A stretch of DNA of 64,000 bases, taken from the NCBI RefSeq assembly GCF_039543525.1, contig NZ_BAABJX010000022.1:62001-126000 (forward strand). The letters run 5' to 3'. How positions within the stretch are numbered: position 1 is the stretch's first letter; each line of letters starts with the position of its first letter. Source of the DNA: Algivirga pacifica. Its GTDB lineage: Bacteria; Bacteroidota; Bacteroidia; Cytophagales; Flammeovirgaceae. Below the pieces are notes generated by a model, which saw only the letters and a program-made list of their open reading frames with translations, was not told where the DNA came from and did not search any database. The translations under genes were made by a program, and so were the position numbers. This document shows positions 52,449 through 62,221 of this stretch, piece by piece.

Positions 52449-53132
52449 GTGATGAAGGATTTAAATATTTTGTATGAAGACAACCATATTATTGTTGTCA
52501 ACAAAGAAGCAGGGGTACTAGTACAAGGAGACAGTACTGGCGACGAGCCTCTTTCCGATAAGGTAAAAGCTTATATCAAGAAAAAATACGATAAGCCTGG
52601 GGATGTATACTTGGCTACCATTCACCGGCTAGACCGTCCTGTAAGTGGTGTAGTTCTGTTTGCAAGAACTTCCAAAGCCGCTGATCGCTTGTCTAAGCAA
52701 TTTCAGGATCGCTCCGTAAAAAAGACCTATTGGGCCTTAGTTAGCAATCGTCCTCCTGAAGATGAGGATACTTTAATCCATTGGATCAAGAAAGATACTG
52801 AAAAGAATAGGGTACATTGTTATGAGTCTGATCGTAGAGGTGGACAAAGGGCTGAGTTATCCTATAAACTTTTAGGTAAAGTAGGACAATATTACCTTGT
52901 ACAAGTTAACCCTAAAACGGGAAGACCACACCAAATTAGAGCTCAACTAGCAAAAATTGGTTGTACTATCAACGGTGACTTGAAATATAAGGATAAAATA
53001 AAAAATAGAAATGGAAGCATTCACTTGCATGCTAGACAACTAGAATTCATGCATCCTACTAAAAAGGAGCCTGTAAGAATTACGGCCAAATTGCCTGAGG
53101 ATAAGTTCTGGCAGAACTTTACACAATTCTAA
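52449..53132 (+). CDS. RluA-family pseudouridine synthase
   Basis: A 227-residue single-domain RNA pseudouridine synthase of the RluA/TruC group without an S4 domain. It opens with the strand ILYEDNHIIVVNKEAGVLVQ; the catalytic Asp is in HRLDRPVSGVVLFARTSKAA; YWALVSNRPPEDEDTLIHWI and NPKTGRPHQIRAQLAKIGC are family blocks. The target (rRNA or tRNA) cannot be told from the sequence. It starts 4 bp after panB; a second Met lies one codon on (MMK). A perfect terminator follows. Confidence 0.93.
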   Translation: MMKDLNILYEDNHIIVVNKEAGVLVQGDSTGDEPLSDKVKAYIKKKYDKPGDVYLATIHRLDRPVSGVVLFARTSKAADRLSKQFQDRSVKKTYWALVSNRPPEDEDTLIHWIKKDTEKNRVHCYESDRRGGQRAELSYKLLGKVGQYYLVQVNPKTGRPHQIRAQLAKIGCTINGDLKYKDKIKNRNGSIHLHARQLEFMHPTKKEPVRITAKLPEDKFWQNFTQF

Positions 53133-53174
53133 AAATAAGACTACCTATCGGTTGATAGGTAGTCTTATTTTTTT
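53131..53174. terminator. Bidirectional terminator between RluA-type and ALDH genes
   Basis: Perfect stem AAAAATAAGACTACCTATC / GATAGGTAGTCTTATTTTT with a 4-nt loop. It overlaps both convergent gene ends. Confidence 0.92.
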
Positions 53175-54603
53175 AAAACCACTTTTTCAATGTATTAATC
53201 ATTGTTGCACTGAAAGGAGTATATGGAGGATACAGCATACTCATATTGGTCAATCCAACTTTTTGTTTCAAGACTGAACGCTGATTACTAAACTCCAGGA
53301 ATGAGTAATACCCATTTGCTTTTCCTATACCACTATTATTTACCCCTCCAAATGGCAAATGCGGGTGTGCTACCTGTAATATCGTTTCATTAATCGCTGT
53401 AGATCCTGCGGTAGAGTGGTTGAGTAAATACTTTTGTGCTCTTCGACTTTTACTGAATATATAATAAGCCAATGGCTTTTCTCTTCTATCAACTATTTCA
53501 ATAGCCTCTTCCAAAGTCTTATAAGTATTCACAGGAAGCAATGGTCCAAATATCTCTTCCTGCATCACTTTCATATCCTCTGTCACATTTCTTAAAATCG
53601 TTGGAGCAATATATAAATCATCACGATCCCATGTACCTCCGCATACGACCTCAGCTCCTTTGACGATCGCATCTTCTATAATCCCAACGATACGATCAAA
53701 GTGCCTCTCATTTACAATTCTACTTAATGCCTCTGCCTGTTGTATACCTTTTCCATCTGCATTGTACATTTTTTGCATGGATTCCTGTAAAGCATCTAAG
53801 AATTCCTTCTCTATCTCTTCATGCACCAATAAATAATCCGGAGCGACACAGGTCTGTCCCATATTGGTCAACTTGCCCCATATAATTTTTTTAGCAGCAT
53901 CTTTTTGGTTGACTTTTTTATCTACAACTACTGGTGATTTTCCTCCTAGCTCTAAGGTCACTGAACTTAAGTTCTTGGCTGCCGCATTCATAATAATCTT
54001 TCCAACTTGCGGACTACCTGTAAAGTAAATATGATCAAAAGGCATCTCCAGTAAAGCAGTAGATACCTCTACTCCACCTTCAGCCACATATGCCTCCTCT
54101 TCCTCAAATACCTCACTAATGATCTTCTTAACGATGGAAGAAACATGAGGAGTCATTTCAGAAGGCTTTAAAATGGCCGTATTTCCTGCGGCAATCGCAT
54201 TGACAAATGGTCCCATTTGCAAAAAGAAAGGATAATTCCAGGGAGCAATGATCAAACTGACCCCTTTAGGCTCATAAACGACCTTTCCAGAAGTTGTAAA
54301 TAATGGTAACGGTGTGGATACATATTTGGGCTTCATCCATCCCTTCAGGTGTTTAATACACTCCTTAATTTCTTTGTTAGCCACATAAATTTCCGTCATA
54401 ACGGCCTCCACCTCATGCTTTCTCAAATCAATATGAAGAGCTTGTTCTATCTCTTTTTGATGTGATAACATATAACGTTGCAACTTCTTTAAACGATGAA
54501 TACGCTCTTTGGCAGTACTTGTTCGCCACTCTATTGCTTTTACTTTTTGTTTCTGAAAAACTCTTTCCAGATCATTAATCGTTGTATTAACCACTGTATT
54601 CAT
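53173..54603 (-). CDS. Aldehyde dehydrogenase (class 3-like)
   Basis: A 476-residue NAD(P)-dependent aldehyde dehydrogenase of the class 3 / fatty-aldehyde type. The motif block is IAPWNYPFFLQMGPFVNAIAAGNTAILKPSE-type, with ITFTGSP-like HIYFTGSPQVGKI, the catalytic Glu in LELGGKSPVVV and the catalytic Cys in NMGQTCVAPDYLL. GPLLPVNTYKTLEEAI and HLPFGGVNNSGIGKANG end the core. I chose the Met at 54603 (MNTVVNTTI) because the reading frame continues 27 codons further back into an Arg/Leu-rich stretch without family similarity, close to a terminator at 54688-54722. Confidence 0.92.
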   Translation of the reverse strand: MNTVVNTTINDLERVFQKQKVKAIEWRTSTAKERIHRLKKLQRYMLSHQKEIEQALHIDLRKHEVEAVMTEIYVANKEIKECIKHLKGWMKPKYVSTPLPLFTTSGKVVYEPKGVSLIIAPWNYPFFLQMGPFVNAIAAGNTAILKPSEMTPHVSSIVKKIISEVFEEEEAYVAEGGVEVSTALLEMPFDHIYFTGSPQVGKIIMNAAAKNLSSVTLELGGKSPVVVDKKVNQKDAAKKIIWGKLTNMGQTCVAPDYLLVHEEIEKEFLDALQESMQKMYNADGKGIQQAEALSRIVNERHFDRIVGIIEDAIVKGAEVVCGGTWDRDDLYIAPTILRNVTEDMKVMQEEIFGPLLPVNTYKTLEEAIEIVDRREKPLAYYIFSKSRRAQKYLLNHSTAGSTAINETILQVAHPHLPFGGVNNSGIGKANGYYSFLEFSNQRSVLKQKVGLTNMSMLYPPYTPFSATMINTLKKWF

Positions 54604-54687
54604 TATATCTTTATTTAGCCAGAATAGCAATCTTAAAAGTCTCTTTACAAATACAGAACGAATGATCATTCTGTTTTGTTTCAAATG

Positions 54688-54722
54688 AAAATATCAAAAG
54701 AGAATCGCTTTTGATATTTTTT
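54688..54722 (-). terminator. Intrinsic terminator of the PF10023 peptidase gene
   Basis: AAAATATCAAAAG / CTTTTGATATTTTTT stem with a 7-nt loop, about 83 bp after the aminopeptidase stop on the minus strand and before the ALDH start. Confidence 0.75.
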
Positions 54723-54804
54723 ATATAGTCCTAATAATGTACTTTATTTTAAGCTTCTTAAAAAATTATAAGCAGTAAAAAAGTGAGGTATCCTTCATTT
54801 TTAA

Positions 54805-55833
54805 TTAAAACAAAGGTTTATAGGTTTCCTTTAAGTATTTAAAATAAGCCTGGAAATCACTATCAAACTCCTGCTCAAACTGTTCTCTAAACTGATTTTG
54901 CCTTTCTCTATACCTTTTATAACTCATAAAAAAAGTATTGTTAGGCTGAAAGTCCTGAAAATAAGTGTAGTAATTTTTATTATAAAAATCGACCGTAATC
55001 AATCCTTTCATAATCTCAGTAATCAATTGTTCCTTTTGTAATTTTTTTTCTTCCAAAGGAATTGTTTCATCAAAAGAACTATATAAAGAATCTAGGCGAT
55101 TGGTAGAGGATAATATATACTCTGAAAACTTCTTTCTATCTTCTTTTCGATTAAGATAACGTTGATACTCTTCACTTTCTACTCCATACTTATATGCCAA
55201 AAATAACTTGGCTCCTTCATCTCCTACAAAATCAGCCAAGTTCTCATTATAGGTCACATTATTTTTGATATACAAAGTTCCATGGGTCAACTCATGGATC
55301 ACTAATTGAGTAAGACTTCCTATATTACGATCAAGTGTAGAGGATAATATAGGATCATTCAGAACCCCAAGAGTAGACCAAGCACTCACCTCTCCTATAC
55401 GGGTATCCCAACCGTCCTTATCCAACTCTCTTTGTTCTTTCTGAGCAAGGTCATACTCAAAAAAACCTTTGTAAGAAAACGTTCCTAAAATCGGAAAAGT
55501 CCATTCCTTTGCTTCCAATGCAAAAGGCTGGCAAGCGGTTACTGTCCACAATAATGGTTTACCTTGCTGATCAAACATTTTACGATAACTTCCAGATTCA
55601 TTTAATCCTAGGGAATCAATTGTAAACTGTCGGATCTCCTGCACCAATCTTAATTTTTCTTTTTTATCCTCTGGATAATCAGCGTCTTGTAAGTATTCTT
55701 CAATAGGTCTAGCCTCCATCAAGACTTTTAATTGGCCGTAGCCCTGACGCGCTCCATAAATCACATGTTCATAGTTCCACAAAAGATATAATACTACAAA
55801 AGTCAATACCGTCCAAAGCAGTTTTTTCAGCAT
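54805..55833 (-). CDS. Putative aminopeptidase (PF10023 family)
   Basis: A 342-residue zinc peptidase-like protein with an N-terminal membrane anchor (about 4-22, WTVLTFVVLYLLWNY). Family marks are YGARQGYGQLKVLMEARPIEE near the start, WTVTACQPFALEAKEWTFPI, GYFSYKGFF-like FSYKGFFEYDLAQKEQ and the zinc site QLVIHELTHGTLYIKNNVTYNENLADFVG-type, with HELTH and a downstream Glu. It is annotated in relatives as a putative aminopeptidase without biochemical proof that I know of. Length is normal. It probably faces the periplasm. Confidence 0.9.
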   Translation of the reverse strand: MLKKLLWTVLTFVVLYLLWNYEHVIYGARQGYGQLKVLMEARPIEEYLQDADYPEDKKEKLRLVQEIRQFTIDSLGLNESGSYRKMFDQQGKPLLWTVTACQPFALEAKEWTFPILGTFSYKGFFEYDLAQKEQRELDKDGWDTRIGEVSAWSTLGVLNDPILSSTLDRNIGSLTQLVIHELTHGTLYIKNNVTYNENLADFVGDEGAKLFLAYKYGVESEEYQRYLNRKEDRKKFSEYILSSTNRLDSLYSSFDETIPLEEKKLQKEQLITEIMKGLITVDFYNKNYYTYFQDFQPNNTFFMSYKRYRERQNQFREQFEQEFDSDFQAYFKYLKETYKPLF

Positions 55834-56001
55834 AAATTCAAAAGATCATAGGTTAGTAAAGTAGAAGAATAAAACCTTTCTTAACTCATTATTTAACTAT
55901 AATAAGCCAGAATAGAAATATTTTAGGGATTCTCGAACTTAAAATGTTAATATAGCAATAATTGTTGACTGACTTTTGCCTTTACTGTCAATTATAACTC
56001 T

Positions 56002-56976
56002 GTGAATACAGGCATTATGAATAGAATTTTATTAACTGGTACGGCGGGATTTATTGGTTCCCATTTATCTGAAAAGCTTTTAGAAGAAGGTTATTCTGTT
56101 ATTGGTCTTGATAACTTTGATCCCTTTTATGATCGAAAAATCAAAGAACGTAACCTATCTCATTTTATAGACCATCCAAACTTTACCTTTCAGGAGATAG
56201 ATTTCTGTGACATGACTGCTTTACAAACTATCCCTGAGTTTGATATGGTGATCCATTTAGCAGCCAAAGCAGGAGTAAGACCTTCTATAGAAAATCCAGG
56301 CTCCTACATACAAACGAATATTCAAGGAACTAACAATATTCTGGAGTTAATGCGCCAACGCAAGGTTCATAAAATGGTATTTGCCTCCTCCTCTTCTGTT
56401 TATGGAAACAATACAAAAATACCATTTACGGAGACTGATGAGGTGAATGGTCCTATATCACCTTATGCCTTTAGTAAACGATCTTGTGAGTTGATGAACT
56501 ATACTTATCATAGTCTTTATAATATGGATATTCTCAACCTTCGTTTCTTTACAGTCTATGGACCAAGACAGCGCCCTGATCTTGCTATTCACAAATTTGT
56601 GAGAAAAATCCAAAATGGAGAAGGTATTCAAATGTTTGGTGATGGTTCTTCTGCCAGGGACTATACATTTATACATGATACTATTGATGGTATTTTTAGA
56701 GCGCTGAAATATGTAGAGAACCATCAAAACGTCTATGAAATCATTAATCTTGGTAACCATACTCCTGTCAAATTATCTGAACTGATTAATACCATCGATC
56801 AGGTTACTGAACAGGAAATGGTGATAGAGCAGCTTCCTATGCAAGCTGGAGATGTAAACATCACTTATGCCAATATCGATAAAGCGCAAGAGCTTTTAGG
56901 ATATATGCCTAAAACATCTATCCACGATGGGCTGAAAAAATTTGTAGAATGGTACGATGAAGTGAATGCTTATTAA
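56002..56976 (+). CDS. NAD-dependent nucleotide-sugar epimerase (UDP-glucuronate 4-epimerase-like)
   Basis: A 324-residue extended SDR. The nucleotide loop is LLTGTAGFIGSHLSEKLLEEG (about 9-29), then GLDNFDPFYDRKIKERNL, which is the pattern of UDP-glucuronate 4-epimerases. HLAAKAGVRPSIENP, FASSSSVYGNNTKIPF and SPYAFSKRSCELMNYTYHSLY carry the Ser and Tyr-x3-Lys; FFTVYGPRQRPDLAIHKF follows. A start at the second Met (56017) is as likely. It stands alone, outside the polysaccharide groups, with a strong terminator after it. Confidence 0.9.
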   Translation: MNTGIMNRILLTGTAGFIGSHLSEKLLEEGYSVIGLDNFDPFYDRKIKERNLSHFIDHPNFTFQEIDFCDMTALQTIPEFDMVIHLAAKAGVRPSIENPGSYIQTNIQGTNNILELMRQRKVHKMVFASSSSVYGNNTKIPFTETDEVNGPISPYAFSKRSCELMNYTYHSLYNMDILNLRFFTVYGPRQRPDLAIHKFVRKIQNGEGIQMFGDGSSARDYTFIHDTIDGIFRALKYVENHQNVYEIINLGNHTPVKLSELINTIDQVTEQEMVIEQLPMQAGDVNITYANIDKAQELLGYMPKTSIHDGLKKFVEWYDEVNAY

Positions 56977-56992
56977 GGTGATATTAAATTTA

Positions 56993-57040
56993 TAAAAAAA
57001 AGCACTATCAGGGAGTAACTTCCTAATAGTGCTTTTTTTA
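56993..57040. terminator. Bidirectional terminator between epimerase and dxs
   Basis: AAAAAAAGCACTAT / ATAGTGCTTTTTTT stem with an inner short pairing, between convergent genes. Confidence 0.9.
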
Positions 57041-57061
57041 TAAACTTAATTCCAGAAAATA

Positions 57062-58981
57062 TTACTTGGAGTATATTGTTTTTACTTCTGTCATTTCTTT
57101 TACTGCATTCAGTATTCCCTCATGATCAAAACCAGCATAACGCTGTAGTTCCAACTGAGTTCCCTGCTCAATGACCTCATCAGGAATACCTAGCCTTTTT
57201 ACAGAAGAAGTATAATTATGATCTACCATCCATTCTAGAACAGCACTACCAAAACCACCCATGATACAACCATCCTCAACCGTAATTACCTTTTTGTACT
57301 TACTGAATACTTCATGTAGCATGTTACCATCTAATGGTTTCACAAAACGCATATCGTAATGTGCAGGATTTAAACCTTCAGCTTCAAAGCGTTCCTGTAG
57401 TTCAACTACATAATTACCAATATGTCCAAGAGTTAGAATAGCAACCTCTTCGCCATCCTTGATTTTTCTACCTGTACCAACTTCAACTTTTTCCATTGGT
57501 GTTCTCCATTCCGGCATAACACCTTGCCCTCTTGGATAGCGAATAGAAAATGGCCCATTATGTTCTGTTGCTGTAAACATCAAGTTTCTTAACTCCGACT
57601 CATTCATTGGAGAAGATACTACTAGATTAGGAATAGAGCGCATATAGGACAAATCATAAGCACCATGATGAGTGGCACCATCTGCTCCTGCAAAGCCTGC
57701 ACGATCCAAACAGAATACTACAGGAAGATTCTGAATACATACATCGTGGACCACCTGATCATAAGCACGCTGCATAAATGAAGAATAAATATTACAGAAA
57801 GGAACCATCCCTTGTACTGCCATACCTGCTGATACAGTCACTGCATGTTGCTCTGCAATACCCACATCCAATGCTCTATCCGGCATCTCTTTCATCATAA
57901 TATTCAATGAAGAACCCGATGGCATTGCAGGAGTTACTCCCATGATTTTTTCATTCTGCTTCGCCAGCTCAAGAATAGTTTCTCCAAACACTACCTGATA
58001 CTTAGGTGCTTGAGGTGTTGGATGAACCGTCTTGTTAATCTCTCCAGTATCCTTGTTAAATTTCCCTGGAGCGTGCCACTTTGTTTGGTTTTCCTCCGCG
58101 GGCTTAAAGCCTTTCCCTTTAGTTGTGACACAATGCAATAACTTAGGTCCCGGAATATGCTTTAAATCTTCCATAACACTAACCAAGTGATTAATGTCAT
58201 GACCATCTACCGGACCAAAGTAACGTAAGTTCAATGCTTCAAAAAGATTACTTTGCTTAAGCAAAGCGGTCTTCATAGATGTTTCTAGTGTACTTGCTAC
58301 CTGTTGTACCTGAGGGGCTACAGTCTTGATACTCTTTAGCATGCTAGAAACCTCAGAACGAATCTTATTGTAAAGAGGTGAGGTTGTAATATCCGTCAAG
58401 TAATCCTTTAATGCTCCAACATTTGGATCAATTGACATACAGTTATCGTTCAAAACGATCAATAAATTAGTATCGGAAACTCCAGCATGGTTCATCGCCT
58501 CAAACGCCATCCCTGCCGTCATAGCTCCATCTCCAATTACAGCGATGTGTTGACGATCCAACTCTCCTTTCTGTTTAGAAGCTAATGCCATACCTAGTGC
58601 AGCTCCTATTGAAGTAGAAGAGTGTCCTACCCCGAAATCATCATAATGGCTCTCTGCCCTTCTAGGAAAGCCTGAAATTCCTCCGTATTGTCTATTAGTA
58701 TGAAACTGGTCCCTTCTACCAGTCAATATCTTATGTCCATATGCCTGATGCCCTACATCCCATACCAATTTATCCTCTGGAGTATTGAATACATAATGCA
58801 AGGCTACTGTTAGTTCTACGACACCAAGGCTTGCACCAAAGTGCCCTCCAAATACAGAGACATGATCAATAATGTATTGACGTAACTCAGTACAAACATC
58901 TAACAGTTTATCTGCATCAACCTCTCTTAATTCTTCTGGAGAGTTAATCTGAGCCAGTAATGAACCAGGTTTGACGAACAT
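57062..58981 (-). CDS. dxs: 1-deoxy-D-xylulose-5-phosphate synthase
   Basis: A 639-residue thiamine-diphosphate enzyme, condensing pyruvate and glyceraldehyde-3-phosphate, the first step of the MEP isoprenoid pathway. Family marks are GGHFGASLGVVELTVALHYVF, WDVGHQAYGHKILTGRRD, HSSTSIGAALGMALA, the ThDP/Mg motif GDGAMTAGMAFEAMNHAG...VLNDNCMSI and, in the second half, DVGIAEQHAVTVSAGMAVQG and DRAGFAGADGATHHGAYD. Length is normal. It is followed by 333 bp upstream without another gene, so it has its own promoter. Confidence 0.97.
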   Translation of the reverse strand: MFVKPGSLLAQINSPEELREVDADKLLDVCTELRQYIIDHVSVFGGHFGASLGVVELTVALHYVFNTPEDKLVWDVGHQAYGHKILTGRRDQFHTNRQYGGISGFPRRAESHYDDFGVGHSSTSIGAALGMALASKQKGELDRQHIAVIGDGAMTAGMAFEAMNHAGVSDTNLLIVLNDNCMSIDPNVGALKDYLTDITTSPLYNKIRSEVSSMLKSIKTVAPQVQQVASTLETSMKTALLKQSNLFEALNLRYFGPVDGHDINHLVSVMEDLKHIPGPKLLHCVTTKGKGFKPAEENQTKWHAPGKFNKDTGEINKTVHPTPQAPKYQVVFGETILELAKQNEKIMGVTPAMPSGSSLNIMMKEMPDRALDVGIAEQHAVTVSAGMAVQGMVPFCNIYSSFMQRAYDQVVHDVCIQNLPVVFCLDRAGFAGADGATHHGAYDLSYMRSIPNLVVSSPMNESELRNLMFTATEHNGPFSIRYPRGQGVMPEWRTPMEKVEVGTGRKIKDGEEVAILTLGHIGNYVVELQERFEAEGLNPAHYDMRFVKPLDGNMLHEVFSKYKKVITVEDGCIMGGFGSAVLEWMVDHNYTSSVKRLGIPDEVIEQGTQLELQRYAGFDHEGILNAVKEMTEVKTIYSK

Positions 58982-59314
58982 TTTCTTGAATTTTTATCTG
59001 TGTCCTGCATTCACAGTTAGTCATATTCAGTACGCTGTTGGCTTTTGCCAAAAAGTAGCAGGTCAACGTCACTGAAATCGTTGTATTTAAATCGTTATTA
59101 CTCTTTCCTCTTGAGAATATTTATAAAAGTGAATGGACTTTCATAAATACTTTTAAACTATAAGAAATAGTAGAAGTACTTTTTATCATTGAAAGTTGCA
59201 ATATTACTTAAAAAACACCTAAAGTGTAGGATTCTATTCCAGAAACTATGGTGATTTACTAAGCTTTACCACATTGATAACGGTTTGCATAGAAAATTGT
59301 TAAAAAAAGAAGGA
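58982..59314. other. Intergenic region upstream of dxs
   Basis: 333 bp between the dxs start and the end of the flavin-reductase gene. I see only a small TTGGC/GCCAA hairpin near 59040-59053 and AT-rich DNA; no gene, repeat or convincing promoter box. Confidence 0.5.
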
Positions 59315-60175
59315 TTACTTTTCAAACGTTGTCAATAATACCTTCCATGCTTCCATGATTTTTCCATCATCCAACAAAAAACTCGCTAACTCATGAGGGT
59401 TTCCTTTTACTTGGTAGGTCTCTATCTCCTCTAGTTCTATCAATGTTGGCATATGAGTCACACTTCCCAGACGAGCAAGATTATTCCCCGTCAAAACACC
59501 ACTTTTACGAATTTCTTCCGGCAAAGCATCAATACCTATAGAGCTCGCATCAGGGGCTGGCTTGGGCACTTCAAACATCGCATCCCTATTAGCCCTTACA
59601 TACCAGTTGCCTCCCATACGACCTACCAAATCTAACTTTACACTATCCACTATACCATTTTTATCTAGTATGGTCTTTTTCGCATGCATCAACAATACCT
59701 CACATATAATGAGATTTCCAGCTCCTCCTTCATCTCCTAAAGCGATAACTTCTTTTACCTTACACTCAAATTGTACCAAGGCCTCTCCTATTAGTGGTGG
59801 CTTGACATATATGGCTTTCTCTTCTGTAAAACCCGCTTTGGCAAACTCATTCACTCCTTTGTCAAATTCCGTACTAGCTAGAGACATTTGCTCTACAATA
59901 CTATAATCTACAACACCAATCACTACTTCAGGTATTTCTCTAACATTTTCCAAAGTATGTTTGATAGTATTGTTTCGAACTCTTCTGGCAGGAGAGAAAA
60001 TCAATATAGGAGGATTGGCACTAAAGGCATTAAAAAAGCTAAACGGACTTAGGTTTACATTTCCTTCCTTATCCATTGTACTCGCAAACGCAATAGGCCT
60101 AGGCCCTACAGATGCTAACAAGTTACGATGAAAGGTAGCAGTATCTACTTCTTTTGGGTCGATAGTGATTCTCAT
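59315..60175 (-). CDS. Flavin reductase-like (FMN-binding split-barrel) protein
   Basis: A 286-residue protein of the flavoredoxin/flavin reductase-like family. The FMN-binding start ASVGPRPIAFASTMDKEGNVNLSPFSFFNAFSANPP-type block (about 21-56) and IFSPARRVRNNTIKHTLENV are diagnostic, as is the interior GEALVQFECKV. The C-terminal extension (about 200-286) is usual for the larger members. It probably supplies reduced flavin or reduces a small substrate; the substrate is not known. It lies after the barrel-protein gene on the minus strand, but a terminator separates them. Confidence 0.9.
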   Translation of the reverse strand: MRITIDPKEVDTATFHRNLLASVGPRPIAFASTMDKEGNVNLSPFSFFNAFSANPPILIFSPARRVRNNTIKHTLENVREIPEVVIGVVDYSIVEQMSLASTEFDKGVNEFAKAGFTEEKAIYVKPPLIGEALVQFECKVKEVIALGDEGGAGNLIICEVLLMHAKKTILDKNGIVDSVKLDLVGRMGGNWYVRANRDAMFEVPKPAPDASSIGIDALPEEIRKSGVLTGNNLARLGSVTHMPTLIELEEIETYQVKGNPHELASFLLDDGKIMEAWKVLLTTFEK

Positions 60176-60250
60176 GTTGTTTATTTATGGTAAATATGGT
60201 TGTTGGTTATTAACCACAAAAAGTACTGCTTCTTATCGTAATAACAAAAA

Positions 60251-60278
60251 AGCTAAGATTGTCTCTACAACCTTAGCC
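60251..60278 (-). terminator. Terminator after the outer-membrane barrel gene
   Basis: GCTAAGATTGT / ACAACCTTAGC stem with a 4-nt loop; on the minus strand it is followed by TTTTTTG. Confidence 0.8.
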
Positions 60279-60286
60279 TTATAATT

Positions 60287-61972
60287 TTAATAATCTATCA
60301 TTCTTTGAGATGCGTTCCAGCGTATTCCAAAACTGCTTAAGTGCATCGGAGTAGATGCTTCCTCCTCTCCTGTTGAGACTGATCGATAAATATGTCTTAG
60401 ATCTAAAAAGAAATTATGAAACAGTTGATAACTAACATTCACCTCTCCTAGCTTATAAGTGGATTGAATACCTTGCCCGATATAATTACCATATTCCTGT
60501 ACTCGATCACTGTAACTAAGAAATATGTCACTTCCCCAGTTTTCCGTATTGGAGTTCTTTCCTTGGAGAGCATAAATCCCTTTGACTCTCAATTGTAATC
60601 TTGGCAGTGCAGAAGGTTGATACCTCAGGACACCTATATATTCCCTGAAGTTAGCTCCTAATGGATGTGCTAAATGTTGATTGTAATGTTGATAGGCTCC
60701 AGGATAAACTTGATCGTTCCATTCTGCTCCTAGGTAATGGGAATACATATAAGGTTTTACCACATTATATTCTGCTTGTAGGTCAAGATTATCTATCCCC
60801 AATACATCTATATATTTCAAACCTGTCTGTAGCGCTTGCTTATTGGCAAACCAGCCGGTTCCTTGTATCAGGTCCCTTACCTTAAGGTCATCAATAACCA
60901 GCTGTGTGTATAGCAGTAACGTATTGAATACATTCCATTTTGCATCCAAACCGATCTTGACACTATGACCATCTCCTAAATCATGTTCCAAAGCCCTATA
61001 GAACATCATAGGATTCAAATAGCCTATTTCCCAATCTCCCCAATGCATTACAGACTCAAATAAACCTATATTGAAATTTTTGGTCACATTTAAGCTAAGA
61101 TGATGCAGCGCTAAATACTTTTGTGGATAAACATCATTCACCTTATTGTTATCGGCAATCAGCTTTGCAAAAAGGTTGGTATACTGAAGTTTCCATACCT
61201 TAGTATTGATACGCGTAAAGAGGTAATCATTCGCATGGGCAGACAATAATAATGATCGATAACCATCCCCTATAAAATTACGATCATACCCTGCTTGTAC
61301 ATCAATACTCTGAGTCAAATTAAATGTGATATATCCTCTGGCAGAAAAGAAGTCATATTGTCCCTCTGCATTTTCGCCCTTTTTCCAGAAACCCTCTCCT
61401 GGAAAGGCATTTTGCTGTCCTAAACGATCTTCTATTACAGAAGGAACGCGCATCTGATTATCTACCAGATAAGCATAAAAGCCAATCTTATTATCTAACT
61501 CTCCTCTTAAAGTTATTCCTCTAGTATTGTAGTAAGGTGTATACTCCACTTTACTATCTCTCGCAATCAACGTATGTAAAACTGGATCAATCTGTAGTCG
61601 AAAGTTATCTTCCTCTACACTGTAAACAGCTCCTTCTTGCTGATAGAAATATTTGAGAAATGGTTGCTTCCTTTCTGTTTGTATACTATCGGTTACATAT
61701 CCCCAATTATCCCGTAGAAGATACTTTTGATTAAACAGATCTGCCCCGCTCCTTTTTCCATTCTTTATCGCTAAAGCAACAATATCTGAACGATCCAAAG
61801 GACGAAAGGATGAATGTACCCCTCCATCTCCTTTGATCAACATACGATCAACTAAATGATAGTAATCTTGATTATAAGGAGCGTATACCTGTGCTTTTAT
61901 CTCTTGAGTACCAAAAAAGGTCAATGATAAAAAAGTAACTCGGCATAGTCTCCTCCAAAGCATTCTACTCAT
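60287..61972 (-). CDS. Outer-membrane beta-barrel protein (RemB/Wzi-like)
   Basis: A 561-residue exported protein (signal about 8-28, ending EIKAQ). Most of it is amphipathic strands, and it begins YAPYNQDYYHLVDRMLIKGDGGVHSSFRPLDRSDI, as in proteins that Bacteroidota genomes list as capsule-assembly Wzi or gliding protein RemB. Near the C-terminus, LDLQAEYNVVKPYMYSHYLG...YNQHLAHPLGANFREYIG is the block I associate with that group. It is thus a likely outer-membrane barrel linked to surface polysaccharide or motility; the choice between the two is unresolved. It overlaps the small membrane-protein gene by 8 bp and is co-transcribed with it. Confidence 0.72.
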   Translation of the reverse strand: MSRMLWRRLCRVTFLSLTFFGTQEIKAQVYAPYNQDYYHLVDRMLIKGDGGVHSSFRPLDRSDIVALAIKNGKRSGADLFNQKYLLRDNWGYVTDSIQTERKQPFLKYFYQQEGAVYSVEEDNFRLQIDPVLHTLIARDSKVEYTPYYNTRGITLRGELDNKIGFYAYLVDNQMRVPSVIEDRLGQQNAFPGEGFWKKGENAEGQYDFFSARGYITFNLTQSIDVQAGYDRNFIGDGYRSLLLSAHANDYLFTRINTKVWKLQYTNLFAKLIADNNKVNDVYPQKYLALHHLSLNVTKNFNIGLFESVMHWGDWEIGYLNPMMFYRALEHDLGDGHSVKIGLDAKWNVFNTLLLYTQLVIDDLKVRDLIQGTGWFANKQALQTGLKYIDVLGIDNLDLQAEYNVVKPYMYSHYLGAEWNDQVYPGAYQHYNQHLAHPLGANFREYIGVLRYQPSALPRLQLRVKGIYALQGKNSNTENWGSDIFLSYSDRVQEYGNYIGQGIQSTYKLGEVNVSYQLFHNFFLDLRHIYRSVSTGEEEASTPMHLSSFGIRWNASQRMIDY

Positions 61973-62159
61973 TCTTACTCATTTTTTTATACTGAAAAAA
62001 TCTCAAGGTTGACAACCCCATTGCTACTGCCCCCAAAATGAAAAGTTGTTGATATCCTTCCATTCCTGTAGTATAATTTTTTATTCCCATTACTACACAT
62101 ACAATACCACAAAGTAGCAAAAGTACACCCATCACGAGTGTCATATTTTTCTTATTCAT
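61965..62159 (-). CDS. Small two-helix membrane protein
   Basis: A 64-residue protein with two membrane helices (about 8-26 and 38-55), a short polar loop between and a basic tail (FFQYKKMSKNE). It has no recognised family. It ends within the first codons of the barrel-protein gene (8-bp overlap), which argues that it is a real, translationally coupled gene. It follows a structured 212-bp intergenic stretch after metG. Confidence 0.7.
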   Translation of the reverse strand: MNKKNMTLVMGVLLLLCGIVCVVMGIKNYTTGMEGYQQLFILGAVAMGLSTLRFFQYKKMSKNE

Positions 62160-62221
62160 GTTCAGTCTTCGTTTATTAAAATTCTCAATAAAAAATATCC
62201 TATAATAGGCTCAAGATACAG

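Noticed and set aside
54604..54684. Longer start of the aldehyde dehydrogenase
   Set aside because: The extra 27 codons show no similarity to the family and begin right next to the terminator of the upstream gene.
58982..59314. Riboswitch upstream of dxs (a ThDP riboswitch would be expected only for thiamine synthesis genes)
   Set aside because: No conserved thi-box elements such as CUGAGA are visible.
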